Notes under the pieces: generated by a model
What the model was told of the DNA's origin: nothing
The model's database searches: none
The model's input: only the letters and a program-made list of their open reading frames with translations
Assembly: GCA_034670405.1 (NCBI GenBank)
Contig: JAXDDX010000018.1
Span: 124,501-188,500 of the forward strand
Length of the DNA: 64,000 nt
DNA from: Hoplostethus atlanticus
Lineage: Eukaryota > Chordata > Actinopteri > Trachichthyiformes > Trachichthyidae
Direction: 5' to 3'
In this document: positions 41,936-56,181 of the stretch, in pieces
How the letters are laid out: every line of letters starts with the position of its first letter
How positions within the stretch are numbered: the first letter of the stretch is position 1
Made by a program: the position numbers and the translations under genes

Positions 41936-43598
41936 AGATCAATATACTTTGAAAAAACAATGACACAAAGCATTATCAGAGTTCAGGATGTCCAGTTATC
42001 AATTGAAATATTGTTTTTACCAGCAGGGGGCCCTCTTGTCCAAAAACGATCCTCTTAGGAAGTCTCAAAGCAAATACAGGTTTTAAACTGTTTGTGCCTT
42101 CGCTGTATGACTTTCATTGATTAAATAAATAAATAAATAGAAACGCTCAATAGATGGCACAGATTTCTGATATTGTGTATTTTTTCCCCGTTAGCTCAGA
42201 TGGCATCCCAGTCTGAATCACAACCTTCAAAACAAAAGTCCCTTCTCCCCCTCCCTCTGGAAAAGCATGGTTCCATGTCAGTAGAGGACAGGTGCAGTTA
42301 TGAATGAGGAATAGTTGTACGCATTTATCCAAATGATAGTCAGAATTAGCGACTGGTTGTAAAATAAAGAATAACGTTCAGTTCAAAGGTGGCTGAGAGG
42401 AAGTGAGGGGTGCGAGGAGGTACAGCACTGAATAAGATGTATAGTTTTTCACAATGCACGTTTACATGCCACAGCATTTTCTCACACCTGCTTCTTTAGT
42501 TTTTCCACATCCCTCTCATTGTTATATATATATACTTTTCATATTGATTCCACTACTATTTCATGCTGTATACACACTATTCTTTTATTTTTTTATTTTT
42601 TTTAGTTATAGATTTTATTTTAACTGTAACTGTAAGAAAATCCATATATATAAGTAATCCATACTCTCCCATATTTCCCCGCCTAGAGCCCAGACACAGT
42701 CGATCAGACAAACAGTCGCTGAACGTAAACAGTCTGTGACTTGGTAATGTAGCTCAGTTGAGGTCCCCCCTCTTCCTACTCTACAATGCCTGACCTGTTG
42801 GCTTGTCAACCCGGACAGTCACATAAGCTAAATGTATTTGAGATGTCATAATGCTCTTGTATGTTATCCTGTTTTGGTTGAGATAACTCATTCCTTGACA
42901 TCACTGTTATGAGTAAAAATTATGACTAAACCACTTGAGCCATAACCTCTGTGGAAACGCAATAAATCTCTGTTATCATGGTGTGTTGTCTTTGCTCGCA
43001 ATTACTGCTGTCGCAATAATTGCAAGACAAAAGCATGAATGGGCCAAAAATACTTTGAAAGGTTATACTGAATTGATGAAGTGTACACTCAGCTTTCCTT
43101 TATTAGTGACACCTTCACTCAACTTGACTTATTTTCTTTTATTGGTGATGCCAATACTAATTCGAAATCATGCCCTTTGTATTTTCTGCACTCACAATCA
43201 ATCTTGCCCACAGTGATCAACCTTACATTCGACAAAGCTGAATTTGTTCAACCTACCCGTCATTTGCTGTCAATATTTTCATATTAAGAATGAAAAAGAT
43301 GAATGAAACTAGGCAAGGAAGGAGTACTGATGGTGTTGATAGGAGTCTATAATGTCTATAACACAGTTCAAAGTTCCTTTTTCAACATAGTACATTGAAT
43401 CATCCAAACAAAACACACACCTGCAAATGAAAACACATTCATGTTAGGTATGTGAGGCATTTATGAAGGGAATGTATGGAATGTGGTTATATTTAAAAAT
43501 AAATGAATGTATATTTGTATATTTGAGGATATGACTATATACTTGCTTATGTGCAGTTTTATATTTATTTGTTTTGCACAATGGCTTGACACTGTCAA

Positions 43599-43600
<2 letters not shown>

Positions 43601-43626
<26 letters not shown>
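43601..43626. repeat. (CA)13 microsatellite
   Basis: Uninterrupted CA dinucleotides in intergenic DNA. Confidence 0.95.
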
Positions 43627-43630
<4 letters not shown>

Positions 43631-45977
43631 GGAGACTTATTGCTACGTAAATCAAAGTTAACAGTGTACACAACGTTTTAAAAGACAAATGTGTATTTCC
43701 ACCTTTGTCCATACACACATTTTGTGATGAACCTATACAAAACTTTAAATGCCACTGGTTTTGACAGCGTTACCCAGTGTTTACTGTAATACTGCAGTAG
43801 TGATATCTGATTCAGCAAAAAAACAAATAACCAGAAATGTACTATAAGTGTTGTGATAATTTCATTTTTTCATTTAATGGGACCATTAAATATCTGGCCC
43901 ATATTTGTGGGTTGAGCCTTATAGGCAAATAATGCGAGTCAACAGTAATGAATGTTTGCACAAATCCTCTCAGCGTGAGCAGGGGAAAAGGTTATAAACT
44001 GTTATCTTTATTATAGTCCTTGGAACAGCGTTCAGTACACAGAACTTGCATTGTTTGAGTTGAGAAAACAGATGATGATAAACAAACAAAATCAGACAAA
44101 AGATAAACAATCTGTGTAAACAGTCTGCCATTCCATTACTAATTTTTCCATCAGATAATTGGCGCTTTCTTTAGAGATACATATTGTTACTTACCATGCA
44201 TGACAGAGTGCAAAAACATCTCGTGGTTTATGTTGACGCATGGGTGAGACAGTGACATGACGCATGAAAGTGTCAAATTTAGTAAAGATGCTCATTTCGA
44301 TGTGATCATGAGCTCATCAGCCACAGCCCTGCTCCCGCCACGTTCAGAGCCCCCTTCGTAAAAACCTGACCGCATTCAATTACAATTAGCATGCTCAAGA
44401 TATCTATCGGAGCCGAGTCATATCTGATTGCGATGAGAGTGTTCGAAACCTGAAAAGAGCAAGAGAGGAGGAGAAATCAAAATGGTCATTTACACAGCAA
44501 GTAAATTGTCTTAAAACATACTGTAGCTACTTTACAGAAGCATCAAATCTGGTATGGAGGCTTATTGGATTGTCCTGAAATCCTAGAGGGCATCTCAGAA
44601 AAATATCCAACAGGAAAAGAATTGCTACAAAAATCCAAGCCTACCAAGGATGCCTGGTCTTGTCAAATTGTAATGACAAAATTGGACAGGAGAGTCTCAC
44701 TGAAAGGTGCGCCCTCTATATTTCATGCCTTGCAGCAGAGGGGTGATTGTTTTTTTCTTTGGTACCGCAGGCCTTTATACCTTTATGCCTGGGCTGGTTA
44801 GTGACTTTATGAAATTGCTAATCATACCTGCTTTGTGCCTGGGTTGGCAATAATTATTTTCCTGCTACAAAAAAATGCAACAATACACCATCTTGAGCAG
44901 CAATTACCCTGACTGGGTCTGAGTGTCAACAGATCTGCCTGCTAGCTTTAGCTTATCCATCACCCATCCTCGTTATACTCCTTATTATACTCTTGTCCTC
45001 CCTACTGGATGCCTGATAAGGTCATGCATTAAGCATGTATACCAAATTTGGCACTTGGTACTAACCAAAAGATGATTTTTTTTTGGGAAACATACTCCTT
45101 AAATTCAAAATAGTGTGTTGACACAATGCCACTTTGCTTTTGCCCTGCCAGAAATCAATCTCATAGAGGTAAAATACCTTTGGGTGGTTATTACACATAA
45201 CAAAACAGGTACAACAAAATAGGGCACTATTTTTGATGCCACAGCCATGGGAGGTATAAGAAGTGGAAATCACAATGTTAACTATTGCTATTAATGACAG
45301 CCTCCAAACCTCAGCTGCTGCACCTCTCTCTCTCTCTACAAGGCTTGACCGGGGGAACGGTGATAATAATTATCAATCGGCTTTCTAACCCAGTTTATTC
45401 CTAAGAGATAGGCAACCTGACCACATACTAGATACATTAACGGTACATTTGATTGGACGCCGTAGTTCGTTATCCTTGTTTCCTTCATTTTCTACAGGAT
45501 CCTGTCACTTCACATGATTCCAGATGATATAAAAATGTTCAGCAAAAAGGAGCGCCTTCACCCCCTCCTCAAAAATGGCAGAATAAATACATTTGGATGA
45601 GGAAATGATATCATTATGTGATACTCTGAAATTTAATATTTCATAAATTTCATTCCTAAAGTGATCATGCAACATTCAGTTGCTGTTTTCCCCTTATACT
45701 TTCAAGCAGCACTCGTCACATTGATATATAAAAATAAAATTAAATACAAATAAATAAAAAATAATAAACATACATTGAAAAGTGCAAATGTACATTTCTT
45801 TACAGCATAACATATTCACTGTACAATCATTGATTATATACTCACATTATTTTATGCATTATAATAAGGATTACTAAGTAGCATAGTTTGAGTAAGAAAT
45901 ATTTCATAGCAAGTCTATTGGAAAATAATATCTGCATTGCCCTGTAGAGGCTTTTCTTAACATTGCCAAGGGTGAAT

Positions 45978-46022
45978 GTCTGTGTGTGCGTGTGTGTGTG
46001 TGTATGTGTGCGTGTGTGTGTA
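45978..46022. repeat. Interrupted (GT)n microsatellite
   Basis: GT dinucleotides with CG and AT interruptions. Confidence 0.9.
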
Positions 46023-47436
46023 TGTTGACATAAGGTGTATGTGCAAACAATGAGCATTGAAGCAGAAGAAACTCATACCATTCTAGTTCAAGAGGCACAA
46101 AAACCGCCCAGCCAGCATTTTCAAGTATCTAGCATTGTTTTGGACAACACACATCTGTCAGACATCAGCAAAGCAGAGGAAAAACAACGAGTTTTCCTTT
46201 CATAGCTCCAGGAGGAGTCTGCTAAAGAGTCGTACGACAAGCGGAAACAAGCAGCTCAAAGAGTCGTGTCAAAACACTGACACCATTTACACAAACATCA
46301 CTTGAATTGGCTATTGCATTTGCTCTAAAACATCATTCCTTCCCTATACCCAACACAAGACAGCCCCCCTGCATCAGTCTGGAGTGGAGCAGATCCATCA
46401 CGCTTGCTTCCTTTCGCGTTTTCCTCCTAGGTGTTGTCCGGTCCACCCAATGCTTACTTGGTTATGGCAGAAACAGATGCGAAGTGTAAGGAGCATGATG
46501 AGAAGTTAGAATCGTAGGCCTAGTAGGGAGGGCGTGTCAAAATGATCCTCACTGGAGATAGAAACCAAGGTAAGTCATCCTCTGGCAGTCCGGTTTGTTA
46601 AGGTTGTATTCCATAGACAAAAGACAGAGCATCCCATCTCTTGGCATCAAGGACATCTGATAAGCTGACCCTAAAGGAGATAGAGAAGCCTCACAAGAGT
46701 TTGCTGGCACTATTTCCACTCGTCCTAATGAGAATGTGTCCATCCTCAGACCTTGTTACCGGGGCGTTGTGAGTAGCGTTGTCCAATTAAATATCAATTA
46801 ATGGGCTAGTGGTGGGGGTCCTGTGGTTCTGGACGTTTGAGGAAAGGTCATTACAGGTGACCTTCACAGGCATTGGAGGGAGAAGCTAGACATGGTCCTG
46901 GAAAAGTCCTGCACCAGGAATGTTACTGTGGCTCCTCCCACAGCCATAGAACATGGCTTTAGCTCACATGATGGCGCCCACTTAGAAACGCCTCATCCGG
47001 TAATTGCACATCTCAATTTCTCACTTTAAGGAAACATGCTTGCTATTATTATGTTGGATATTCTGTTCATGTATGGAGCATTTACAGTAAAGGTGATCTT
47101 TAAATACTCTTAACAAAAATACTATTAATTGGAGGACAACTAATTCTGGGCAAGGGAGGAAAACAACACTCCGTTTTTCTTAACCTTCCCTCTCTTTAAT
47201 AACACAAACTGTCTCAAAGATAATATTGTACTGTACAATTTGGGTAATGATGCAGCACAGCTTCTGGATGATCGTGTGCTGTATTTATTTTAATGTATAT
47301 GTGTGTGTGTGAGTGTATATGTGTTTGTACATGTGTGTGAAAGAGAGAGACATAGAGACTATACGTTTGCCTACTATCTCATACTGCGGGGATATGTGTA
47401 CGCGTCCAAATCCAGGAGTGGCAGACCACGGATGTC

Positions 47437-50400
47437 TTAGCGCTCCGACTTGACTTTGTAGCGCAGGACCAGGTACGTGGCTAGCCGGAGGATCAGGAAG
47501 AAAACCCCCAGCACCATGAAGTCCACGTAGAGCTTTGCGTCCTCCACGTCCAGCAGTTGCAGGACCTCCTCCGGCTTTTGGAACTTACACACGAGCCCCG
47601 GACACTCCAGCTCCGTGCGGTTCATCCCATAGATGGACAGGATCACGCCCTCGAAGCCATACCTGGTTAGCAGCAGAAAAAGAGAAGAGGAGCCATTGAT
47701 GACAAAACTCCATGAAGCCAACCGTTTTAGCTCAGGAAAAAGTTTGAAAATGCACTTAATAATTAAAAGAAAATAATTTATTGACCTTTAGATGTAAGAA
47801 AGCTCTGAATACAAAGACCAATAATCGATGAAAAACAAAACAAATTTCCCACAATGTGCCTGGTTTTTCCATGTTGGTTTACATTTATAAAAACTTTGAA
47901 AATAGAGCCTGAACCTTATAAACCTTAATTGGAAGAAGGAATTTTTTTTTTAATAGCCTGCGGACAAGCACATTCTGTAGCTGTGCATACCTGACATAGG
48001 ACACATAGGAGCTCCACTGCAGGTACTTAGGAATGGTGTCAAAATTGATGAAGAAGCCGGAGAAGAGGAGCACAGGTATGGCTGTGACCGGACCCACGAA
48101 GGTTGCCACCTGGGGAGTGAAAGAGCGGTGTTCATTAAAGTTTTTTAAACTTTTACAATTGCTCTGAATGAAGTGAACGAGGACGTGACTGACTACTTTA
48201 AAAGCATAAGAAAATACCTGTCGTACATTTAACCTACTTTTAGTGGAATCTGTCAATCGTGTAGTAGTAGGTGCATCTGGTATGCAGGTATGCTTACCTG
48301 CAGGGAGGTGGATGCAGCCCCTATAAGCAGACCCAGGGATTGGGCCACCAGGGCTGTGGATGTGCACAAGGCCATGAAGAGCAGGTAACGAGCCGCCTCC
48401 GGAGGCTGCTGCGTCATCCAGTACACTATACTGCAGTACATGATTGGACAAATCACCTATGAAAGGGAAGGAGAGCTTTTAGTGGTCAAAATGAGTGTCC
48501 AACCCATTCATTCTGCGTCATGTCACTGTAAATGGTACCTGAAAAGGTATGTCAGCCATGGTCTTGGCCAGGTAGTAGGCCTTCAGGCTGTACCAGTAGT
48601 TGAGATGTTCCCTTAGAAACACAGACATCTCCATAGGAACTGTGGAACAACAGCGGCGTAATAAGTCAATCGTTTTTCTTTATTATAACAACTGGCCCAA
48701 ATAACGTTCACAATCCCTCCCCAGACTCTTACAGGTCAGGACAGTGGGCATCAGGGCAGCAAACATGAGGAACAGCATGGAAAAGAAGAGGAAGCCGGTG
48801 TTGTTGAAGACCTTGCTGGCATCGTTGCCGATGTTGAGATAGAGCAGGCCAATCAGTACTCCGATACATAGATGGGACATCACCCTGAGGTGGGTCAACA
48901 CCTTCAAAACACACACACATCAACACAACTCACAACGCTGCTTTCCACGTGATTTACCGGTTATTGGTTAAAACGCAACTCATCAAACGTCAGTTACCAT
49001 ATCCCTGCATATCGTGATGAAGGTTCTTTTGAACAGGATGCAGAACTGTGTGAATGTACTGGTAGCAAAGCTGTGTTTCTCAATGGTCCCTGTGTCCTGT
49101 GGAGAAAGAAAGTAAGGACACAGAAAAACCAGTCAGGGAAAGACATGTTCTCCCCTTTCCTGTATCACGTTGCTACAAAACCTCTCATTGGTCTGAAGCA
49201 CTTAAAATGGGTAGATGCTAACAGCAACATGCTAGCAGATATCTGAAGCGGGAAAGTAGTCTGATTCATATAGGTACTGCATGCATTGACTTGATTGACT
49301 ATCACATGTCAGTATTGCTGATTAATGGCTTAAATCATGAACAAATAATAATAAAAAGTGGAAAAAAACAAAACAATAACAATATGGAGAAGTCTGAGAA
49401 AGTGAAAAAGTCTAAAGAAGTAGAAGCAGAAGAGGCTTTCAGCCAAGAGAGCAAGGTAAAACCCCACGTCCAGTATATGAGTAATGCCGTGGTGTAACTG
49501 AGAAAGCTTTTGAAATTTACATTTACACTTTAGGCATTTAGCTGATGCTCTTATCAAGAGCGACTTATCAAGCAGGAGAGACAGAGGAGGAGAGTCAGGG
49601 GAAGTTGAGAGAGGCTGAGCAGACAGAGATCGATAGAAAGAGAGGAAGAGAGGAGAAGATGGCTGAGATGCTTGGGGAAAAAACTACGTCATCCGGTGGG
49701 CTGGGAAGGGTAAAGGGCATTACAGAGACTTGGCATTTTCTTTCCTAAGTTTATGGACAGTTACTGTGAGAGTATAAAGGCAGTAACTGATCTGGGGTTT
49801 TCGGTCTTTCATCTGTTTTGATGTTGCGGACAGAGGATCTGGCTGAGAGGGACCCCTATTAACCACATGTGAACTACATCATACATTATATCTAAATACT
49901 CTTTGTCATTAACTAATTATCAGCTTTTCAATGAAATTCTTGTTGTTTTTATTTTATTTGATGCTGAAGTTGAACTACAGAACTGGAACTTAATATATAC
50001 TACAGATCTACGGCGTCAACCTACCTGGATCTGAGCACCGCCGAGCCTACTAACATAATCATTAGCTTTACGAGAGTCATCCTTCATTTCACCAAAAGCA
50101 CTATAGATGTAAATTGTACTGTATGCACCATTCGTGTGAATGAGTCGATCAATCACGTGAATGAATGCAGGTAATCTACCAGAAATCGCTGAAGGACATT
50201 GAATTATTCCAATGCAATTTCCTCTCAACGGATCAAATTCTTTGAAATTAATAAAGGTGGTAATTTTTTGGTGTTGGTGTATGGTTGTGAGGAATGAAGG
50301 TGAAAGGTGTGTTGCTGGTCCAGTGGGTCAGTATTGCCACTCACACTGTGACACTGAGAGTGACAGGAAGAGTCGCTTTTGTCACTGGAGTTCTTCTTGC

Positions 50401-53400
50401 CCTCCTCTGAGCACATTCCTCCCTGGACGGCGTCAAATAGCACTGGGTTCAGGTCCCCATACTCCCCTGAGGCCACTTCAATGACTGGAGGGGGGCAGAG
50501 AGGACAAGCTAGTGAGATCAAATATACCGCTCAACATATGACAAACACACACACACACACATGCACATGTACTCAGGGCATTCCTACACTTACTGAAGTC
50601 AGCAGGGTTGTGATAGGTGGGGCAGTGAAGGCCCAAGCCCTTCAGATATGGGATGAGGTAAGGGACCGTGCCCTTGTAAATGCACTGGCCCTGACTGAGG
50701 ATGTACAGCTGGTGGAGGAAAAACAGATACAGAGTAATCAACAATAGCTCTGAATATACGGACACTGACTCGCTGAATAATATATGAACAACTGACATAA
50801 CAGCAGACCTGGATTTCCACCACGGCGCGGATGAAAAATATCACACAGCCCTGTAGTGCTACGGACTGAGAAGCGGCTAATGGAAAACTAGACCTGTCCG
50901 ACAACAGAAGCACTCAAAAGCATTTGTCTCTTTCGAATGTAGCATATCGATCACCTTATCAAACATCTCAAAGAGCTTGGCGCTAGGCTGATGGATGGTG
51001 CAGATGATTGTCCGCCCTCCCTGAGCCAGAGACTTCATGAGGGACACCACCTGGAAGCAGGACGAGCTGTCCAAACCACTGGGACGGGACACACAGACAA
51101 GTTGACAGACAGACAGACAGGCAGGTGCAGTGTTAGTTTTTAGCTTCACGGTATATGTTGAGATCGGAAAATAAGCGAGTCGTCTTCCTACCTGGTGGGC
51201 TCATCGAAGAACATGACAGGAGGATTGTTGACCAGTTCGAGGGCGATGGCCAGTCTCTTACACTGACCGCCAGAGAGAGAGATGGTGCGCGTCTGGGCGC
51301 ATTCCAGAAGGCCAAGAGCAGTCAGGATCTCATCCACCTGGGATCACAGACGAGAGACAAATGTCGGGACACGGGGGAAATATCAAGAGGACGCCTGACA
51401 CACACGGGGTTAAACGACTGAGTGGGGGAAATCAATAAATTCAAACTTACAAGTTCTTTTTTCACCTGTATGCTCTCATTCAGTTTCAGATTGGCAGAGA
51501 CCTGAGAGACAGATGCGATTTAGCACAGCGTCTTGTGGTTACTGAACATTAGGATGTTGGAGGTTGTTTTTTTAAAATGACCTCACCATCATGGCCTCCC
51601 GTACAGTGAGGTTTGGCAGCAGCATGTCGTCCTGCATGATGTAGCAGGACATCTTCCTGAAGGTCCGCAGGTCCCTCGCTCGGCCGTTCACCATGATTTG
51701 GCCCTTCATCCCCGTCTCCCTGTTTCCGAACAAATGACCTTGTGATCACGTTCTAAGCATGAGTCAAGCCTGTCCATAGGCACATCGCTAAGTTAAGATG
51801 AGAAGATAGTAAATATATCCAGACGTGAGAGAAATCAAGCTCTTCAGGGAGCTGCGCTCCAGCCTGCCAGCCAGGTCTCACCTGTACCCCGCCAGAATAT
51901 TCATCAGGGTGGACTTCCCGGCTCCAGAGGGCCCCATGATGCCAATCAGCTCTCTGCTGTTGAATCTCCCCGACAGACACTTGAGCAGGGCTTTGTAACC
52001 TGAGGAAGAGGAAAAGGTTAGCGACAAATGATAAAACACTGGAGCGAACAGCACCAACAATCATACTGACATCGATCTCCAATGTTCCAATGCTCCAATA
52101 TATCTTTATATTAACCCGTACTATCTACTGTTCCATTTACAAGAAACTATTTTGATATTGAGCTTACACTGTGGCTCCCATTGCTTGTAATACATTTACA
52201 AAGTGCATCTTGAACATCCACAAGTAATATAATAATAATAATCTTTACTTTTTAGAGCAAATAAGCAATTTTAAAAACACTCATACAAAGCACTTTACTA
52301 GAAAATCAACAGTGAAGGTAAAAAGCAATGCAAGAAACATAAAAGTAAAACACAAAAAGGGAGACTGAGGATAAGAAAGGGATGATTACATAAAATCAAG
52401 TCTATAAAAATGACTTAGAAGACTTAGAAGATGATAATACTGATACTAGTCTTCAGTCTGTGCCTGCGTGGGTATTCCATCACAGGAAATACTTGTTTTG
52501 TTGCTAGAAACAATTTTCAGGCACATATTCAACACAACAGCAACTACGTCATAAAGAAATACGCCTCTAGAGAGTGTTTGAAGTGCATGTTGGGCTTTGT
52601 TTATGCCCCGTGGCACCCAAATAGACATCAGAAATCATGTCATGATCAGAAAATAAAAAACTACGTAAACCAGATGGAAAAAAAGAGCGCATGGGACATA
52701 ATTGTCAATATGAGTATTAGGACTGCTAAAACGTGTACAGGTAATAGTTCCTCCTGACACAAATGATTGATGTATTCACCCATGGTGCATCATTGTAAAG
52801 ACCTCTATAACCTCCTGACAGCGAGAAAGTGAGTCAGCTGGAGTAAGAGTTAAGGTTGAGGCCCAGTGCCCTGCAGCATCTCCCCCCCATCCCTCCCATC
52901 CCTCCCATCCCTCCACTCCAGGGAGCTGCTCTTCCTGTCTCAGGTTGTGTAATTACGGGTCCCAGCGGACTGTCCATCCCCTTCTAAACCTTGCACTATG
53001 AGCGAAGCAGTCTAATGGCGGCACCCTCTCCTCCACCGCAGTGTTATTACATCCATCAGACAGGCCCCAGTCAGACAGCAGAGCAGCCCCGTCAGTGAAG
53101 TAGCCCTGCCTTGGGATGTGGTGCATACAGATGATCTAACCCGGCGCTGCAAGTCGTGCATACTAATAGTCTTATCTGTGCATGGCTGCAGGCGCATCCC
53201 TGATCACCCACTCTCACATGCTGTGTGATGAGATAGATAGCTCACTTCCATGCATCGCTGAGGTCAACTGTCCACCACAAAGACACACACACACACACAC
53301 ATGCATAGACACACATACATACAGCCTGTGATCCTAAGAAGTTCAGTCACTCGGTGAGTCCAGCCTGATCTCTCACAGTAATTCATAGGAATTCAATCAG

Positions 53401-56133
53401 AAAGAAGTGTTTGGGGCCGGGTGGTCACATGGCTAGAAGTGGGGCTACTTCAAACACCGCACCAGGAAAATAGTTTTTCAGCGAATAAAAGCGTAACGAC
53501 TAGCCAAGCGTACGAAGCCATTTGATCAACTTTACAGTACAATGAGAAGATGGATAGTTTTACCTGTGTGTGTCCAATATTTATTCAGTTTGCCACAGTA
53601 CATGCTAACATACAGAACCAAGGAGTAGCTGCACAATAGGGAAAAAATAGTATTATAAAAAGTATTAACTGGTGTGCACGACATGCTATACAATATATCA
53701 AATGTGTGCAGATAATACGTTAATGTATCAAACCAGTGCAACCCCTCCTCTGAAACATGGGTGTTGGATGGCTGCCAAACACTTTAGGTGTTGACTGATA
53801 CAAATCCTTGCAACTGATCGCCTGTTAAGTTTTTAACATCCCCCACGTCAGCATATTGACCGCAGTATCAGCTCTCAATATCCTCGATTCTTACTAACAA
53901 TAATGTCCTGCTTCGCTAGCGCTGTCACTGTGTCTTGATAACTCAATTTTGTTTTTTACCTGAAGTAAAAGTTGGTAAATCCCTATCTTTCATACTGTAT
54001 GAATAGCGTGATTCAACTAAAAAAATCTTTATTCACCAAAAATTTCAAATTTGAAACTCACTGAATGAGCTAAATTGCTTTAAAAACACTGAAAATGGGG
54101 GTTTGAGTTAACTAAAAAGTCTCTCAGTGCCTTTTTTTCCCAGTGGCCACTCCCATGCTCTGTACTAATACTCCGCACAATATGTACGTTTAGTGGACTG
54201 TAACAGCTGGCTCAGTGTCATCTGAAAACCGTAGTGCATTAGATGCTGGACACAACGCTGAAGCTGCTACTAATCTTGTCACAAGATGATGACAGAGCTT
54301 ATTTCCAACCCAAAAATAGTGCATCCCTTTGACTCGAGTTTTGTTCTCGTCTGAACATAACCAAACATCAGAAACAACATATCACACTTTAGTGGGGAAG
54401 ATGCACAGATGCACGGCGCATCTCATCGTCTTAACTCTGAGTAACATTGTGCATGGTGATGCATTTCAAACGGGGTCGAGACTCAACATCACAGAGCACG
54501 TTTAGGCCGGGACTTCATCTCCCTAACAAACAAAATCATCAAAGCAAGTGTGGAGAGGGTAAATAACAGTAAATAACAGAACCTGGAGTCCAAGTCACCT
54601 AGAGGCATATACACACAAACACTCTCTTACTCTCCTTTCATGGCTGAGCTACTGTTACACCACTAAGTACTCTCCCTTGGGCGGAGAATACCCTCAACAT
54701 GAAAGCAGGTCACAGCGGCTTCATCATAACAGGGACAAATGGCTGCCCTCCCCAGGAAGTGTCGACAAAAACAGAAGGGGGTGGGCGGGGCTAACGCTTT
54801 CACCGCCGCATTCAACTGCACTTATCTCCCTGTTATTTTATGGAAAACAATTAAATCATACATAGCAGCCCCTTGGTCATGTCTTAATGTCTGCCGCAGA
54901 GATATTTAGAAATGACTCATGAGGAGTGTCTCGGTGACTCTAAGGCTAAGGAGCATTTACTTCTGACATCATGTGTTCAAGGCACACGGTTAGTGTTCCT
55001 ATCTTTCCTCTCTCCCAGCTGTATACTAGTATATAATTCAGCAGAAATGCCATTTTTTCTTAAAATGAATAACTACAGAGTACAAAAGCAAACTGTTCCT
55101 ATTCTACAGCTTTGACTGTGCACTGCAGAGAGAGATCGGTTCGGACCTCGGCTTGTATGATGGGAGGAGAGAGATTAACACAAACACCAACGAGCCCATC
55201 AGACTGAACTACGTGCCAAATATAAGAAATGGGATGATTATGAAGATATGATGTGTGTTTTTCTGTCAGAGAAGGCAATTGGAGAGGCAGAAAGCGGCTT
55301 GTGCAGTGCTGTGAAGGTGACCTAGACTGTATGCCAAGGGGGGGCTCAGCCAGATTGGAAATAGCCTGAGTGAAATGACTAGCCAGCCTCCTCATGATAG
55401 GCACTACTCTCGCAGTAAAAGCTGAGAGACTTCCTGTTCACACATCATCAGGCTGCTAAGCTGAGGCGGGCACACTGCTGAGACAGCACAAACAAGGGGG
55501 AGAAACCATACATTGATTTCCATGAGACTACTGAGGAAACACGATGAGGTATGTGCTTCAATACGCGAACAAAGGCTGATCTATTGACCAGTGCTCAGGA
55601 ATCTCTTGTTCCTGTTCCCTAGTCCAGCCCTGATCCTTGTCAACATCAGACAAGAACATTGGTTATTGTCAATGTCCTTGTAGGGGGAAAAAATGCAATG
55701 CGTCATGTATGGCTTGTCATAAGGGGATAACTTATGGAGGCTATAAATAAAGCTTTCTTTTCAAGCTCCCCATCCCTGCCCTGATAAACACAAAGTCAGC
55801 GTAGTCGCCTAACAGAGTAGTTTACAGTGGGTGGTTTATCTAGGAGTGTCATTGACAGAGCAACCGTGGAACTGAAGGTTGGAGCCTCAAAGTCGCGTCA
55901 TTAATAAGGGTGGTGAGGTTAAATGCCATTCATATTTCATGAGCAGATCAATCATGGGGTTGACTCTCATAGCCTACCGTCAGTGAACTCAAGGAAAAGG
56001 CAGGAAAGGAGTGTGCCAGCCTGCGAGTGTAAATTATTTACTATGTCTAAACTCTGCTGAGCACAGCATAGCTGCACACTGCCTGCTACAACATGGTGCA
56101 AGTCTGTACACAAGAGTAAGTGTGAGTGTATGA

Positions 56134-56181
<48 letters not shown>

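Larger units (their letters stand above)
34443..47436. other. 13-kb repeat-rich intergenic interval between pdzd3 and abcg4
   Basis: No host gene was recognised. It contains likely 5' exons of pdzd3 (35035-35008, with another donor at 35244), a broken Tc1 element (about 35540-36640), an hAT element with an internal LINE (37224-38946), a SINE-like repeat (39592-39700), a LINE tail (about 41750-41935) and several CA/GT microsatellites. A reverse AATAAA at 47284-47289 is a likely abcg4 polyadenylation signal. The stretches 42000-43590 and 44000-45970 show only short unsupported frames. Confidence 0.6.

Noticed and set aside
43081-43287. CRISPR-like or phage-like structure
   Set aside because: No regularly spaced repeats exist anywhere in the window; all tandem repeats are simple microsatellites of a eukaryotic genome.
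52431-52757. Plus frame of 108 codons in abcg4 intron 1
   Set aside because: Low complexity, no family resemblance, opposite strand to the host gene.
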